The notes: a model not told the origin generated them from the letters alone. DNA of 64,000 nt from Endomychus coccineus (GCA_958510875.1 OY294067.1:250929736-250993735), one strand, 5' to 3'. Counted from the stretch's first letter, positions 21,093 to 33,769 are shown. Numbers and translations are program-made.

Positions 21093-22392
21093 AAGGGTTT
21101 TCCATTATAGCCGGGTAGATGTTAAAATTGAATAAAACAAGTTGTGTGTGAGATATCAACGAATTTTTTGTTTTATTTCAACGGCCTATTAATGACATTA
21201 TGTATGAAATATTACATCGTTTAAATGGCCGCCGCGACTTCGGTGGGTGGCGCGCATTCGAGAGGTCCAATTTTCGACGACTCTGGCGCATAGATCTGGT
21301 TGAATTTGAGCAATGGCACTGGTTATATTGACTTAGAGTGCATTGGTCGTTTGCGGCCTATTGGCATAGACCTGCGACTTAAGGAAACCCCACAGAAAAT
21401 AATCTAACGAGGTCAAATCGCACGATCTCGGTGGCCAGTTCACGTCGCCTCTGCGTGAGATAACTCTGCCCTCAAATCGCTCGTGCAGAATGTCCATTGT
21501 GGCATCAGCTGTGTGGCACGTGGCGCCGTCTTGCTGACACCATATATCATCCACATCCATATCCAATTTGGGCCAAAAAAAATTGGTTATCATAGATCGG
21601 TAGCGCTCTCCGTTGACGGTGATGGCAATGCCATCGTCGTTTCCGAAAAAGTACGGACCGATAATGCCGCCGGACCACAATCCACACCAAACAGTGACTT
21701 TCAGCGGATGCATTGCCACTTGGTGGACCTCGTGCGGATTGGCATTGTTCCAAATCCGGCAATTTTGCTTGTTGACGTACCCATTCATCCAAAAATGGGC
21801 CTCGTCGCTGAAGATGATTTTTTTGTTAAAATCGGGGTCTGCTTCCAACTGCTCCAGAGCCCAGTCAGCGAACTCACGGCGTTGTCTATGGTCGTTTACC
21901 TTCAGCTCCTGTGTCAGTTGGATCTTGTACGGGTGTAGAGCTAAGTTCTGACGCAATATTCGCCAAGTTGATGTCTGCGAAAGGCCAAGTTCTTGTGTGC
22001 GGCGCGGAATTGACTGCCTCCGGTTCTCCTGCACACTCTCATGGACAGCGGCGATGTTTTCGGCAGATCTTGCGTTTCTTTTACGTACAGGTGTTGGCTG
22101 ATTGTGCAGTGAACCAGTCAACTCAAATTTTGCCACGAGACGTTGAATAGTCGACTGGGGAGGACGACCATGCAAACCGTAAAATGGGCGCAACGAGCGC
22201 ATCGTTGCCACAAGAGAACATCCATTTTGATAATAAAGTTTTATCATTTGAACGCGTTGCTCGACACTGTAACTTGCCATGGTGGTTTGTCTTGAGTGAC
22301 TGAATAATAAACAATATATTTGACAGATGCAGCCTAAATAACATGGCTGCCATGAATTGTCAAAATCTACCCGTCCCTATTGGAAAACCCTC
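21093..22392 (-). mobile_element. DD41D (rosa-like) mariner element, complete, 1.3 kb
   Basis: TA (21091-21092 and 22393-22394) flanks 28-bp terminal inverted repeats: AAGGGTTTTCCATTATAGCC at 21093 and, reversed, GAGGGTTTTCCAATAGGGAC from 22392, both followed by GGGTAGAT. One transposase gene occupies the interior on the minus strand. Ends, target duplication and nearly full coding length are all present, so this is the youngest-looking element in the window. Confidence 0.9.
21198..22280 (-). pseudogene. DD41D mariner transposase with one premature stop
   Basis: Starts at ATG 22280-22278 (MASYSVEQRVQM). Order: two helix-turn-helix blocks (residues about 5-110, with the PPQSTIQRLV and QTSTWRILRQNL motifs), then the DDE domain with the first Asp in FSDEAHF, the second in QQDGATCH and the third in TSLDYFLWG. 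I count 41 residues between the second and third Asp, which is the DD41D spacing of the rosa group. A TAA at 21335-21333 cuts it after 315 residues. The same frame then continues for 44 codons (ITSAIAQIQPDLCARVVENW and on) to a second stop at 21198. All three catalytic Asp precede the premature stop. Confidence 0.9.
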
Positions 22393-22394
22393 TA

Positions 22395-23689
22395 TAAATA
22401 AAACGCAAAAAGTAATATGGTAAAATGTTATTTTCGCTAGCAAAAGCTAGCCGACATGATGATACATAGTTAGAAAGAGAAAAAAAAATAAAGAAAAACT
22501 AAACCATAGCCAACTGTGATTCCTATTTGAAAAAATACAACTTTAGGCCACAACTGTGATAATTGCACTTTTTTTTAATTTACTCGACGCCAGTGGATTA
22601 TACAGAAAAAGATGTCTCAAGAATGTGGGAGCCATTCCCTCCTAACTCTACACACAACCACGACATTCATATGTGTCCAAAAGTCGAAAAATCGAAGTTC
22701 TGTTCATGACTCGAAAACAAAAGAAGATGGCAAATTTTTGTTTCCGTCAGTGAAGTTGTCTCAAAAACAGAGATCGAGAATGTGGCTTCAATTTTGAAAA
22801 TTATTTTGCAGTTACCGAGCTACCCTATACAAACATCGAAATTTGCCCACCCTGTACTTCCCTCTATTCATATCAAAGAGGGAGTTCCCAGAAGTACTCA
22901 TCTAATTTCACCATTTTGTGTACAGGTTATTGGAACCTTGATTTGATGTGTCTCAATTTTTCTAAATGTAGTATTATTCTCAGCAGCCATTCTATCTGTT
23001 TTTTTAACACCGATGACTTTGGTGGCTCTAATGGCAGTTTGAGAAATATGGAGTAAAACATATCCTAATTAACGCTGTTAATTAAAACATCATGCAAAAT
23101 TGTAATTAATCTAGATGCTGGCGCAAAGCTAAATGAACCATGAACAACAAGAATATCATAGACAGAACGGAGCGTTAGGCTTGCACCCTGTGGCCTCAAT
23201 TAAGACATATCATTTATATAATACCGAGAGAAGGGACGCTCTTTTTATTTGGCAGCCGTCTGTTTACAGCTGTGCAAGTAACAAATGTCCGGAATTAACG
23301 TAGCGTTGGTCACCGCAGATTGCTCATATAATGTCCTTTTTGTTTGCCAGGCCGATGTAATGTTGTTACACGGACTTAATTATCCCGATTGTATTAGTCG
23401 TTTTTCATTAGTTTATACTTTTGGAATCTTATGATTCACATTTAATTAGTTGCCTTCCCTATTCTGTGATCTGTATACATTTGCATCTATCAATAAAATA
23501 TCTGTTAATATAATTTTTTATGCTCAGTTACACTTTTCTGTATAAGTTGATGTAGCCTTTGTTCGCTGTAAGAAAGAAATAACGTCACAATCAGTAATTT
23601 TCACAACAAAATTTGAAAAATCTCCTAGGTGTCATCAAACCAGGAATATTTTAACGTTTGGCGACACTTTACATAGTTATCAGTAATAA
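22395..23689. other. No gene recognised
   Basis: AT-rich. Short plus frame at 22612-22797 without similarity. Confidence 0.3.
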
Positions 23690-23831
23690 TATAACAAGAG
23701 GGTGAGAATAAATTGAAAATGATTTGACAGATTTGTTGAAAACTTGTTGCCAGACAATAGTCCCAAATGGCAACAAGTTTGAACAAAATCTGTCAAATTA
23801 TTTTCTAATTTATTCTCACTCGCGAGTTATA
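23690..23831. repeat. Hairpin MITE-like palindrome
   Basis: Starts TATAAC and ends GTTATA. The arms GTGAGAATAAATTGAAAATG at 23702 and its counterpart ending at about 23820 are inverted copies through TGACAGATTT and ACTTGTTGCCA, with a centre of about 16 bp. No coding capacity. Confidence 0.65.
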
Positions 23832-24221
23832 TTTGACTAGATTATTTTTTGATTCACAAATTTTTACAATAAAAATATATCAAAACATTCTTAACCTTAA
23901 TTTTTGATTACTGCTCCTTTATAATCATTTCCGTTCTTTCTTTTCATGTTATAAGCCCAATCTTTCAAAATCAATGCCATAGTAGCTGTTGTAGTAGATT
24001 GATCCATAATATAATTTCTTTCTGTGGTGAAGGTCTTAAATTGTATCCATATCGACTGATTACTTATTAGAGTGTTTTTCGAAGTAGTTTCTTAAATATT
24101 TTTTGTTATTTCTGCATCAGAAAAGGTACTTAACAGATGATTTGCACTCATTTTATATAACGCGTTGACACATTTAGGTAATTATTTTGACAACTATCTG
24201 ACACTCGCTAAGCAAACAAAA

Positions 24222-24400
24222 GCTACAGTGATTATTCCCGAGAATAATCACAAGAGATTTATTCCCACTGTAATAATGACATAATTTACCCTTGCGACAA
24301 ATAATAGTATATTATTCAACGAGCATATTATGGCATATATTCATCCAATTGAATAATAGCCATAATATGCAAGTAGAATACTATACTTTGTCAACGTCCC
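24222..24400. repeat. Cluster of short palindromes
   Basis: GTGATTATTCCCGAGAATAA near 24230 is nearly self-complementary. A larger inverted repeat spans about 24303-24397, with GCATATTATGGC in one arm and GCCATAATATGC in the other. Possibly an unrelated hairpin element. Confidence 0.45.
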
Positions 24401-26280
24401 TTAAATATTACTTTTATACTAATAAACTTTGCTGTTGAAACAAGTCGAACCAACAAATTGTTGACGTTTCAAATTAAATTCGATCTGACTTGACGTTTCA
24501 TAGCACGCTCTATTTTTATCGTATTTGTCTAGAAAAATTTCTATCATGTTTGTCATATTGATGGTAGTGAATAATGATTTCATTATTCACTAGTGATTGA
24601 TGGATATCATTATGTTTGAGGAAACACATGCATTATGCATATTTTATACAATAGTTGTGAACAAAGAAGCATTTCATTGGTTTTAAGAAACGTCAAAAAA
24701 TAATCGATATAATACAGTCCAATAGCATAGAGATCTTAGAATACAGCTCCATAAGGCCAATGTATTCTGTATGCAACCGAAAACAGAATGGGAAACCCCC
24801 AAAAATAAAATCTTCATGCGTAAAGTTTAAGAATTCAATATTGCTTTGTTTTCATAGTTACAAAACAAATATTTCATACCATCCTTCCTTTCTGAATAAA
24901 ATTAATAATGCTTATTTGAAAATTTCATTCTAATACTGTATGTCCTTTGTATAATTTTCGACGTTCGGAAAAATAGTATTTATACCTCGTATTCCCGGAC
25001 TCTGTATTACCAGTCTCGACTTGCGCCTCGACAGGCAATCTTTACAGTCGTCTGCTTTTCCAACTGGGTATACAATGTACTATTAGCTTCAAAATGGTTC
25101 ATCTCAATATTCATTCATCTCTGGATTACTGATGTTATCCCCTATTGCAAATTTATTCAAAAAACATTAATCAAGATGAGATACAAATTGCAAAGCAGCT
25201 GTGCTACCATTATGATTAGAAACAGAATTTTATCGAAAAAAATAATTTCATTGTACATAATATAGTATCATGGATCATCAAGATTCATTTTTACTTGTAT
25301 TACTGTTGCATGTGAACTATTTTATCAATAACAAGAGATATCTGTATCGAAATACGGTTGGCATTAGGTCTCAACAAAATCGGGAGTAACGGAGATATAA
25401 GATCACAGAAAACATAATTAATGCGGATTTCATTATTCCCGGAAAGTTAGTTCTATTGAATAGGCAATGAAGCTGTGACTGACTCCAGCGGCTCAGAATA
25501 TAAGTGTTCTTAGCCAGTATTCTGAATTCTTGAAGCGTCCGCAATGTTGTTCTCAGCCCGGATAACAATATCCCTTTGTTATGCTTCATGGAATACCACC
25601 TTGTTGTGGACAATGTCTGTTGCACTCTCAAATAGAAAGTTCAAATTCGCGAATGAATTATCGTAATAATCTATTTTTCCATGATGGTTTCCAACTGAAC
25701 CAATTACGAAGTACCCTTCGAAAAATGACCATTGACAAATGACAACAGTGGAATGAATAGACACTAGTTAGATCTAGAATGAACCATCACATAATCAACA
25801 TTAGTATATTTAAAATAACAAAACGCGACATTTAAAAAAAGTAACCTCATGGCAATCTTTGGTAAAATATAGGTATATAACCTGTTATTTTTTTTTCCAG
25901 AACTATAGAACTAGATCATCTCTCAGGTCTCGTTATGACATACATTTTCGGACTCACAATTCTGATCATTACAGGAAATTACAGCCTGCTAGTTTTTTCT
26001 AGAACTGAATGTCTCGATATGTCATACAATTTCTGGCTTATAATTCTGATCTTTACAGGAAATTTATCAAACAAAATCAGATCATATAGATGTTTAAAAA
26101 TCCTATTTCTATGGATTCGGCGTTTACTTCGTGCGGTCATTCATAAAATTGAGGTAAAATAGTAAAACAAAACTCAAATTTAAATTTACACAAACTGCAA
26201 ACTTTACTTGATGACAATTGTTTCGTTCTACAAAGATGTTATCTAATTTTATTCTTGACCAGATATGAATTATATTCAAA
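24401..26280. other. No gene recognised
   Basis: AT-rich. It contains a perfect palindrome TAGTGAATAATGATTTCATT near 24569 that continues to its mirror end. Open frames at 25371-25764 (minus) and 25935-26162 (plus) have no recognisable product. In the plus frame, AATTCTGATCATTACAGGAAAT and a close variant occur twice, about 75 bp apart. Confidence 0.3.
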
Positions 26281-26305
26281 TTTTCGGGAAATATTTCCCA
26301 TTAAC

Positions 26306-26831
26306 ACATATGTTTACTATATTTTTTCGTCTTCATTAAGTTTCGGTCACAGGATAAAGTTAACGAGCTAGATAATTAAACTTTGGAATAAATGGCCCAC
26401 GATGACACTTCAGAGGCACAGCAAGATGAAGAATATGAACAGATTCAGAATTTACAGTTGAAAATTGATGAAATGATGATGACTACCAAAGCTGGAGATG
26501 GAGAAATTCAGTGGAGAACTTAAGGATTGGCTTGGGTATTGGGCTCAGTTCGCAAAAATTTATAAAGAACATATGCTTACTATATTTTTTTGTCTTCATA
26601 AAGTTTCGGTCACAGGATAAAGTTAACGAGCTAGATAATTAAACTTTGGAATAAATGGCCCACGATGACACTTCAGAGGCACAGCAAGATGAAATATATG
26701 AACAGATTCAGAATTTACAGTTGAAAATTGATGAAATGATGATGACTACCAAAGCTGGAGATGGAGAAATTCAGTGGAGAACTTAAGGATTGGCTTGGGT
26801 ATTGGGCTCAGTTCGCAAAAATTTATAAAGA
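26306..26831 (+). repeat. 263-bp direct tandem duplication across a PLE/BEL junction
   Basis: Two nearly identical units, 26306-26568 and 26569-26831. Each begins with a decayed PLE family C terminal repeat (ACATATGNTTACTATATTTT, TTTCGGTCACAGG) and runs into the start of a BEL/Pao gag frame (ATGGCCCACGATGACACTTC at 26392 and 26655). Low divergence indicates a recent duplication. Confidence 0.85.
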
Positions 26832-27560
26832 CCCAACCTTATATGAAAGTGATAAGTTTGACTAGCTGCTTCTTTCGCTCAAGGAACTGATGCGTATGAT
26901 ATAGTATCAAGTTACCCATCGAGTGCAGAGAATTACAATGTAGCAGCTGAGAGGCTTTGAAGAATCGTTATGAGAATGAGGACCTATTACTCCAAGTCTA
27001 CATAAGGCAGATTTTAGATTTAGTGATCGCTAACTCCAACTCAACCTACAAGTTACCCTTAATAAGCTACACCTGAAGTCGCAGTGTTATTCGAGAGCTC
27101 TAAAAAATTTGAAATTGGATAATGCTGATCCAGCGACAGGGCTATATCCATCAGTTGAGTCATGTCTTCCAAAAGAGATGCAGTTATTGTGGTAGAGGAA
27201 CCCTTTGACCAAGCATGATGGTGCACCATCATGCAAAAGATGAGCCACCCAGAAATCGATTGGATTTGTTGATGGAATTTTTTAAACAGTAAGCACTCAT
27301 TCTTCAGAGGTTGGATCTTGCTGATCGTGGGTTTGTTTTGGGAAAAAAAATTAAACAAAGATAATTCCGTTTAGAAGTCGACATTTCAGTCTACTCCAAC
27401 TTTAGCTACTTATCACAGTGATAATGTTCCTGACTGTCTGTCTGTTTTGCGACAAGAATCATGAAGCGATTTAGTGCAATACTGCTCGATGTGAAGAATG
27501 CCAATGTTAGGTCAAAGGTTTTTTGATTTTCTAATTGAGATAATAAAAAAAAACAAGAAT
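26392..27560 (+). pseudogene. BEL/Pao LTR retrotransposon gag remnant
   Basis: Opens with MAHDDTSEAQQDE and an acidic coiled stretch. A frameshift then leads into LELEKFSGELKDWLGYWAQF and KIYKDPTLYESDKFD, then DIVSSYPSSAENYNVAAERL, typical of the BEL/Pao gag domain (DUF1759 type). Later pieces match too: SRALKNLKLDNADPATGLYP and ESCLPKEMQLLW, then a CxxC-H zinc-knuckle-like LFCDKNHEAI and CNTARCEECQC near 27455-27510. Several frame changes. No protease or polymerase follows. Confidence 0.65.
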
Positions 27561-28224
27561 CTGTTATCATTTTTGAGCTGAATTGAATTTGTGTGAATAT
27601 TTGACGAGAAGCAACATCTTAAACGGTTAGTTTGTTTTGATTTCGAACAATAATATTATTGTAATTTGCTCTGAAATGGCTAAAACTTAAATGGATTCCA
27701 AATTGAAAAATCGTATTGGTCCACTTATTTGAGCAGCTGGTTAGTTGTTGATGTCTTAATATTTCTAGTTTTTATTCACGAGAAACGGGAATACGATTTT
27801 GTTAAAAATGGAATGCATGAGCAGTTTTCAATTAACATTCTTAGTAAAACTGTAATAGTTACTTTTCTGGGAATATGTACATAATTGCAAATCAAAACCT
27901 ATCTGTTATATGTCTCACGTTATCTGGGAACTGGTAGGATATAAACTTTACGCCACTTCATGAGACCGAGATGCTCAGCTTATGAGGTCAGAGGTAACAT
28001 TTCCAAGCATCAATTTTACTACCACAGTGTGCAATTTATAACATCTTACAAGTGGCGTCCACCCACAACATCCTGCTATTTATTTCATCTTCAGTTAGCT
28101 TTCTATAAGAATAGATTCTTCAGAAATAACAAGCGAAGGGATGGAACATTTCTCAATAACAGCAGCACGCTCATCATTTTCCTTCTATTTTATTTGGTTT
28201 TTCCATAAATCTTCTGTTTCGTTT
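27561..28224. other. No gene recognised
   Basis: AT-rich. Nothing supported. Confidence 0.3.
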
Positions 28225-30310
28225 AACAGCCAAAGGGTACCACAGCGAGCTTGTTGAATTGAGATCATAAAAAAAGTTTGTATTTGATTTATCAGACAGA
28301 CTGTCGAATAATTATCCACTACAAATTTTTGTGAACATAAAATTGCCTTTCGTCAAATAAACAACATCTTTCCTAATGTCCAAAGATTCTCCCAAAATTG
28401 AATAAACCTCATCTATAATATATAAATACGTGAATTAATCCATCCAATCTGTCCTAACGTAGGAACTTTGCATAATTCTAAAACAACCACCTCCTTAGCC
28501 AATTCGAAGTTCATATATATAGAACCCTTACCTTTAACTAGTTCCATAAAATTCAGAAGTTTCATTTACCATCCCTCAAACTGAAAGTAAAATTCTAACT
28601 CGATAATATTTTACCAACATATAGAAAAATAATGGTGAAAAATTAGCATTAGCAGAACATATTTCTAATGCAGGTCACACCATTTCTCAAGAAATGTTTG
28701 ACTATTGAAACAGAGTGGCGACAAATATCTAGGCAATTTAGAAGGAATGGAAGTGCAAGAGCGAAAAAGCAATTCAATGAATTCAGATTATCAGTAATTT
28801 TACAGATAATTTTATTAAATTTTTATGGGGTTTTGAATATAACAAATTTATTCATACTGATAATTAAGAATCAGGTTTTAGTATAATTTGAAGGGAACTA
28901 TTATTTATTTTTATTTTATCAATTAGATAAATAAAAAAATGAATGAACAAATCATTTATCACTAAAATATGAAGAATTAGTTCAAAAGTATATCATTGTA
29001 ATTCTTTATTTTAATTTTAAATTTAAATTCAATTTCCTATAACTAATTTCAATAATGAATTCATCAAATTCTTCTGGTTTTTTGAATATAACAAATTTAT
29101 TCATATTTTTTTGTACTATTGTACAAGTTTCTAATTTCAACTTCATTCATGAATTATTTTACTGAAAATTATAAATTGTTATTGGTAAATGTTTTATTTA
29201 AGGAGTAAATTTTCATCTTTATCGTTTTTTAGATGAAATTTTGAAGGTATTTTTATTCAATTTTAATTTTAATTTTATTAATAATACATTTCTATTGTTT
29301 TTGAATATAACAAATTTATTTATATTGATGATTGGGAATCAAATTTCAAAATCATTTGTAAGGAATTATCATTAATCTTGTTTTATTAACTAAATAAATA
29401 AATAGAAAATATAAATGAATAAATTATTTATTATTGAAATATGAAAAATTATTAAAAAAATTTCTTGATGTCAATTTGAAAGAAATATTTTTGTTCTCAT
29501 TATAAAAAAGTAATCTGATTATATTTTATAAGTATAGAAAAATAATTTAAAAAAATACATATTATATTTGTTAGAAAGTTAGAAAGTGTTTTTTCCAACA
29601 TTATTTGGTGCAATTTGCAAGTTTGTATTTGATTTATCAGCCAGACTGCCGAATAATTGTCCACTACAAATTTTTGCGAACATGAAATTGCCTTTCGTCA
29701 AATATATCCTACAATTTCGTCAAAATCTCCATAGAGTTCCAAAACGTAACCTCAACATGTTTCCAAAGATTCTCCCAGAATTGAATAAACCTCACCTATA
29801 ATAAATAAATACGTGAATTATTCCATCTAATCTGTCCTAATATAGAGACTTTGAATAATTCTAAAACAACCAACTCCTTGGCTAATTCGAAGTTTATATA
29901 CATAGAGCAATTACCTTCAAATAGTTCACTAAAATTCATTTCTCCTCAAACTAAAACTCATTTACCATCAAACTAAAAGGAATATTCTAACTCAATATAA
30001 TGAACACTTTATCAATATATATAAAGAAAAATAATGGTGAAAAATTAGCATTATCAGAACATGTTTCTAATGCAGGTCACACCATTTCTCAAGAAATTTT
30101 TTACCCTTGAAACAGAGGACAAATAGGTGATTTAGAAGGTATGGGAATGTATGAGCAAAAAAGCAATTTAATGGATTCACATTTATCTCCAGCTGAGAGT
30201 TATTCATTATTTACAGTTTCAATTTCAAGTAGTATTCAAACAGGCACATTTAGTTTACTCTGATGATGACTAAATCACAGTATTTTTACTGGATAGGGTT
30301 CTTTCTATAG
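28225..30310 (+). mobile_element. Duplicated PLE family A fragments
   Basis: A block of about 570 bp at 28225-28790 recurs at 29586-30240 (shared: TTTGTATTTGATTTATCAG, ATTGCCTTTCGTCAAATA, TAATGGTGAAAAATTAGCAT, GGTCACACCATTTCTCAAGA). Its last part matches the nuclease tail of family A at 523-760. Only the second copy runs into the family A terminal repeat, at 30243-30310, with a decayed CTGATGATGAC core. In between, 28827-29010 and 29293-29475 are a second, very AT-rich direct repeat pair. Confidence 0.55.
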
Positions 30311-30629
30311 TATCACTTATTAGGTTTATAACGAAAGTTTGACCATTCAAAAATTGTGTAAGTATAACGAATATATTTGTGTTAAACTGAGCAAAGTTGA
30401 TGTAATTTCATCACTAATATTAGCTCTAATTAATGGAACATCGGTTGAATAGAATCAGCCATTACGTGATGAAAATTCATTCTAAATAAAATTATAAGTA
30501 TTAAAAGTTCAATTTCCGCTAGTTTAATAATTAAAAGTAACTATTGTTTCGCCAACACAGTAACTTCTTCAAACAAATATTACAAAGTACTAACTTACCA
30601 CAAAAGAGCTACCTAATATATAACTTTAA

Positions 30630-30835
30630 TGATAATCTTAGGATAGATGATCATTGGAATATTATCCTATGACATACATTGGTCAAACAGGAAGGACCTT
30701 CAAAAAACGGATCAAAGAGTATATGCGTGGTTTCATAATAATAAATCAGATTCATCTTTTGCGGAACGAATGATTATGGAAAACCATAACGTTAATAATG
30801 ATAATATCAGAGTTTTACACATTCAGAATAGAGTA
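30630..30835 (+). pseudogene. PLE GIY-YIG endonuclease fragment
   Basis: TYIGQTGRTFKKRIKEYMRG in one frame is the classical YIGQTGR motif. A frameshift then leads into SDSSFAERMIMENHNVNND. The frame flows without a stop into the downstream transposase sequence at about 30836. Confidence 0.65.
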
Positions 30836-31640
30836 ATAACAATTTGGAGAACTTTACGAAGAGATAGTCAAAGAGCTTACCGTCTACAATCAGTCCAAAC
30901 TTTGCACCCAGGAGACAACGCACGGCGTTTACAATTTTGTAATTTTGTCACTAGTCGCTGAACAACAACGATAACTTCCTCCAGCAAATATTGTGGACAG
31001 ATAAAGCACATTTTACTCTACGTGAACTTATTAATTTTCACAATTTACGTTTATGGGCAAAAGAAAACCCTCAGGGTACAAGATGCAGAAATTTTCAAGA
31101 AGAATTCAGTGTTAATGTTTGGCTTGGCATTTACAAAAACAGTATTTTTGGCTCATACGTTTTACCAAACAGACTAAATGCCGCTGCATTTCTAGAATTT
31201 TTGGAGAGTGATCACGAGTTCATCTGCCAGAAAACACCTTTCAATGAGAAAACAAATGCATGAGTAGAACTGGATGGCAGCTCTGTCCATTTTGTAAGAC
31301 AAGTACGAGCATGGTCAAATAGGAAGTACGGTAGAAGATACATTGATAGAGGTGGTCTAGTTACATGGCCTCCTCGAACACCTGGCCTAAATCCTCTGAA
31401 CTTTTTTGCTTTGGGTTATTTGAAGATAAAGTTCATGCCACGCCGTTTCTTGATGGTGAAGATCTACTGAATCGTATTCGAAGGGCTTGTGGTGAAATAA
31501 ATAATAACATGTTAATTCGAACAAGAAGGTCGTTGAGAAGTGAATGGATATCATTTTCAGCATTCATTATGAGTTACTATTTTTTATCGTTACCAATAAA
31601 TAGCTATTCAAATATTTTTTTACTTATTAAATAGCCTTTC
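30836..31640 (+). pseudogene. DD41D-like transposase, 5'-truncated and mutated
   Basis: Begins within the helix-turn-helix (VITIWRTLRRDSQRAYRLQS, then LHPGDNARRLQFC). It continues after a stop with the first catalytic block WTDKAHFTL (Asp kept, Glu changed to Lys), NVWLGIYKNSIFGSYVLPN, then ELDGSSVHFVRQVRAW for the second Asp and WPPRTPGLNPLNFF, where the third Asp is Asn. Two frameshifts and at least two stops. Related in layout to, but clearly distinct from, the element at 21093. Confidence 0.65.
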
Positions 31641-32215
31641 AAAAGAAATTCCATAAGATAACCCTGATTAGAAAAATTAAAATAGTTCGAACAATAAGCC
31701 TGTAAGTGAAATTTATCAGGAATACTTTTTTATAGAAATTAAATCAAAGTTTGTATACAATAATAATTTCCGACCATTGGTGTAGAAGTTTAAGGAGTTT
31801 AAATATGTACAAAACCCCATAACTACACTACTGTATTTGTCTCAAAAACATTTTGTCATCAAATAAATTTCTCATCCAGTAAAACTAAAGTGTACTAAGT
31901 TTGAACTAGAAATCTCCATTTGTTAGAAGATAATGAAGAAAATGTAATTATTTTTCAAAACTTCAACTCGGAAATGAAGTGATTTAGAGTAAAACTTTAT
32001 ATAAAAGACCCCTATTATTTATAGAAGTTCTATCGTTTACCGAAGTTACGAACGGAAAAACTGAAACACCCTGTATATTAGGTAGTTTTTTTGTAGTAAG
32101 TTAGTAATTTGTAATATCTGTTTGAAGAAGCTACGATGTTAGTGAAACTACATTAACATTTATTTATCAAACTAGTGAAAATCAAACTTTTAAGAGTTAT
32201 TTTGTTCAAGTAATG

Positions 32216-33565
32216 AAACATCAGTACCTACCTAAAGTATTTGAAATGTGGTGAAAAGACAAATATTGAAAGATATTTATGATTTCGGCTCAATGAATTT
32301 CATTCAAGAGCTATCTATTTACGATAAATTTGATATAAACTGCCACTTCTTGCTGCTTTTATACTGTGTAATTTTTCTTCACTACATTTTACTCCATTTT
32401 TCTGAGATAAATGCTATAAGCGATGTGAATAATTGGAAGCTATAAAGCTCTGCAATCATGTCCGTTATAAAATCTGCAGAGCTATCCTCGGTTTCATTAT
32501 AGACTGTGTTCAATCTTAGGGGTTATAATGACGTGCCTGCTATAACCAACGTTTAGACTATATTCTTTTTAGTTTCTGGTGGCTTTGATTACTGCCTATA
32601 AATCCCGGTTAGAATGTCTTCAATAATCTTGATGGGAGGTTTGGGTCCAAAGTTCATGGTCCTTCAATTATCCCGCAGCTTGTCATTTGGTTTTCAAACG
32701 ACAAGGACCCTGATTTACATATTTCTAATAGAGAACTTCCACTAGTGTTCTAGGTACGTCTACATGGCGCACCGAATTTGCCATCCGCTTTCCTATATTT
32801 TACGATGACAATGAGTTCCCGCCTTTTCAAAATTGAAACGTCAATTTGTAAAAAGTATTAATTCGAATTGGAACTTCCTCTCTTAAACCAGGCAATCTGA
32901 TATATTTTATCCTCTCGAATATTGTTTGAATTGTGAAATATACGGCCTCAACTCTAATCATGATGAGTGATGTTGAAAGGCGACGACGGTTTGGCATTAT
33001 ATTATATTTTTTTAGGTTCACTGAATCTGAAATTTCATTTAAATAATACGAAATCTCACTCGCATATTAGGCAAAGAGAACATTTCAGCCAGTATGTATT
33101 TATTTTAGCGATTTGATTCCACCTATTATTCCTTTTGTTATGAAAATGTAGACTTACCATTTGTTGTTCCAAATGTAAATACTTGTATTTTCAGAGTATA
33201 ATTGAATAATTCATTGTGCTTTTGTATTATGTTATTTCGGGTCAGAAATTTGAAGCCAAATTGTTGTTAATGTAATGGAATAAAATAGATTATTTCATTA
33301 GATTCCATATATTTAATAAATCTGTTATTAGGTCTAATTTCTTAGATCGGTACCGTGACCTAGGTACGCTACCGATATAGTTCATAAAAATGTTATGGTA
33401 GTAACTACGCAACATAAACATTAGGTCAGCAAGGTGAGAAGTCAATGTCAACCTTCGTAAGAAGACAAGGCTCCACCTTGACGCTCTGTATATAGTAAAC
33501 GAAAGTAATTAGGATAAGTTAGTATAATGGAATATAATGTGATATACTGATATATTCAAAGTATG
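32216..33565. other. No gene recognised
   Basis: AT-rich. Nothing supported on either strand. Confidence 0.3.
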
Positions 33566-33769
33566 TAGTCCAGGCTGTGAACCGGAAAAAAAAAACATGT
33601 ATAGGTTCAAATCGAAAAATTTCTGTTGCATTAGCTTCAGGAGGTTCTCAGGATCATTCATACACCTTAAAACCTCTTGGGAACCCCAACCCCACCCATT
33701 GGGGGCGACATTTGCAACATGCCAAGTGTTGAATTGTATTTTCTACAAGAAAAGGTATTTTGGCATTTC

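Larger units (their letters stand above)
30485..32215 (+). mobile_element. PLE-type inverted-arm element (family D) holding a fused DDE transposase
   Basis: Arms of about 135 bp, 30485-30623 and 32085-32215, are inverted copies (CTTCTTCAAACAAATATTAC in the left, the complement in the right, and CTACCTAATATA at the inner edge). Between them are a GIY-YIG scrap (30630-30835) and a DD41D-like transposase with the TIR-like end TGAAACACCCTGTA at about 32066-32079, directly against the right arm. The outer arms look like PLE terminal repeats. Confidence 0.55.

Noticed and set aside
21483..21951. Plus-strand open frames opposite the DD41D transposase
   Set aside because: They are antisense to a well-supported transposase and show no family motif.
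25371..25764. Host gene on the minus strand
   Set aside because: Two overlapping short frames without family motifs, splice context or start context.
26320..26350. Hammerhead core in the decayed family C repeat before the BEL gag
   Set aside because: Only the GAAAC side survives; the CTGATGA box and stem II are lost.
32085..32215. Hammerhead core in the family D arms (GAAGAAG...GTGAAAC)
   Set aside because: The CTGANGA box is not present and stem II does not pair in either arm copy, so it was not called.
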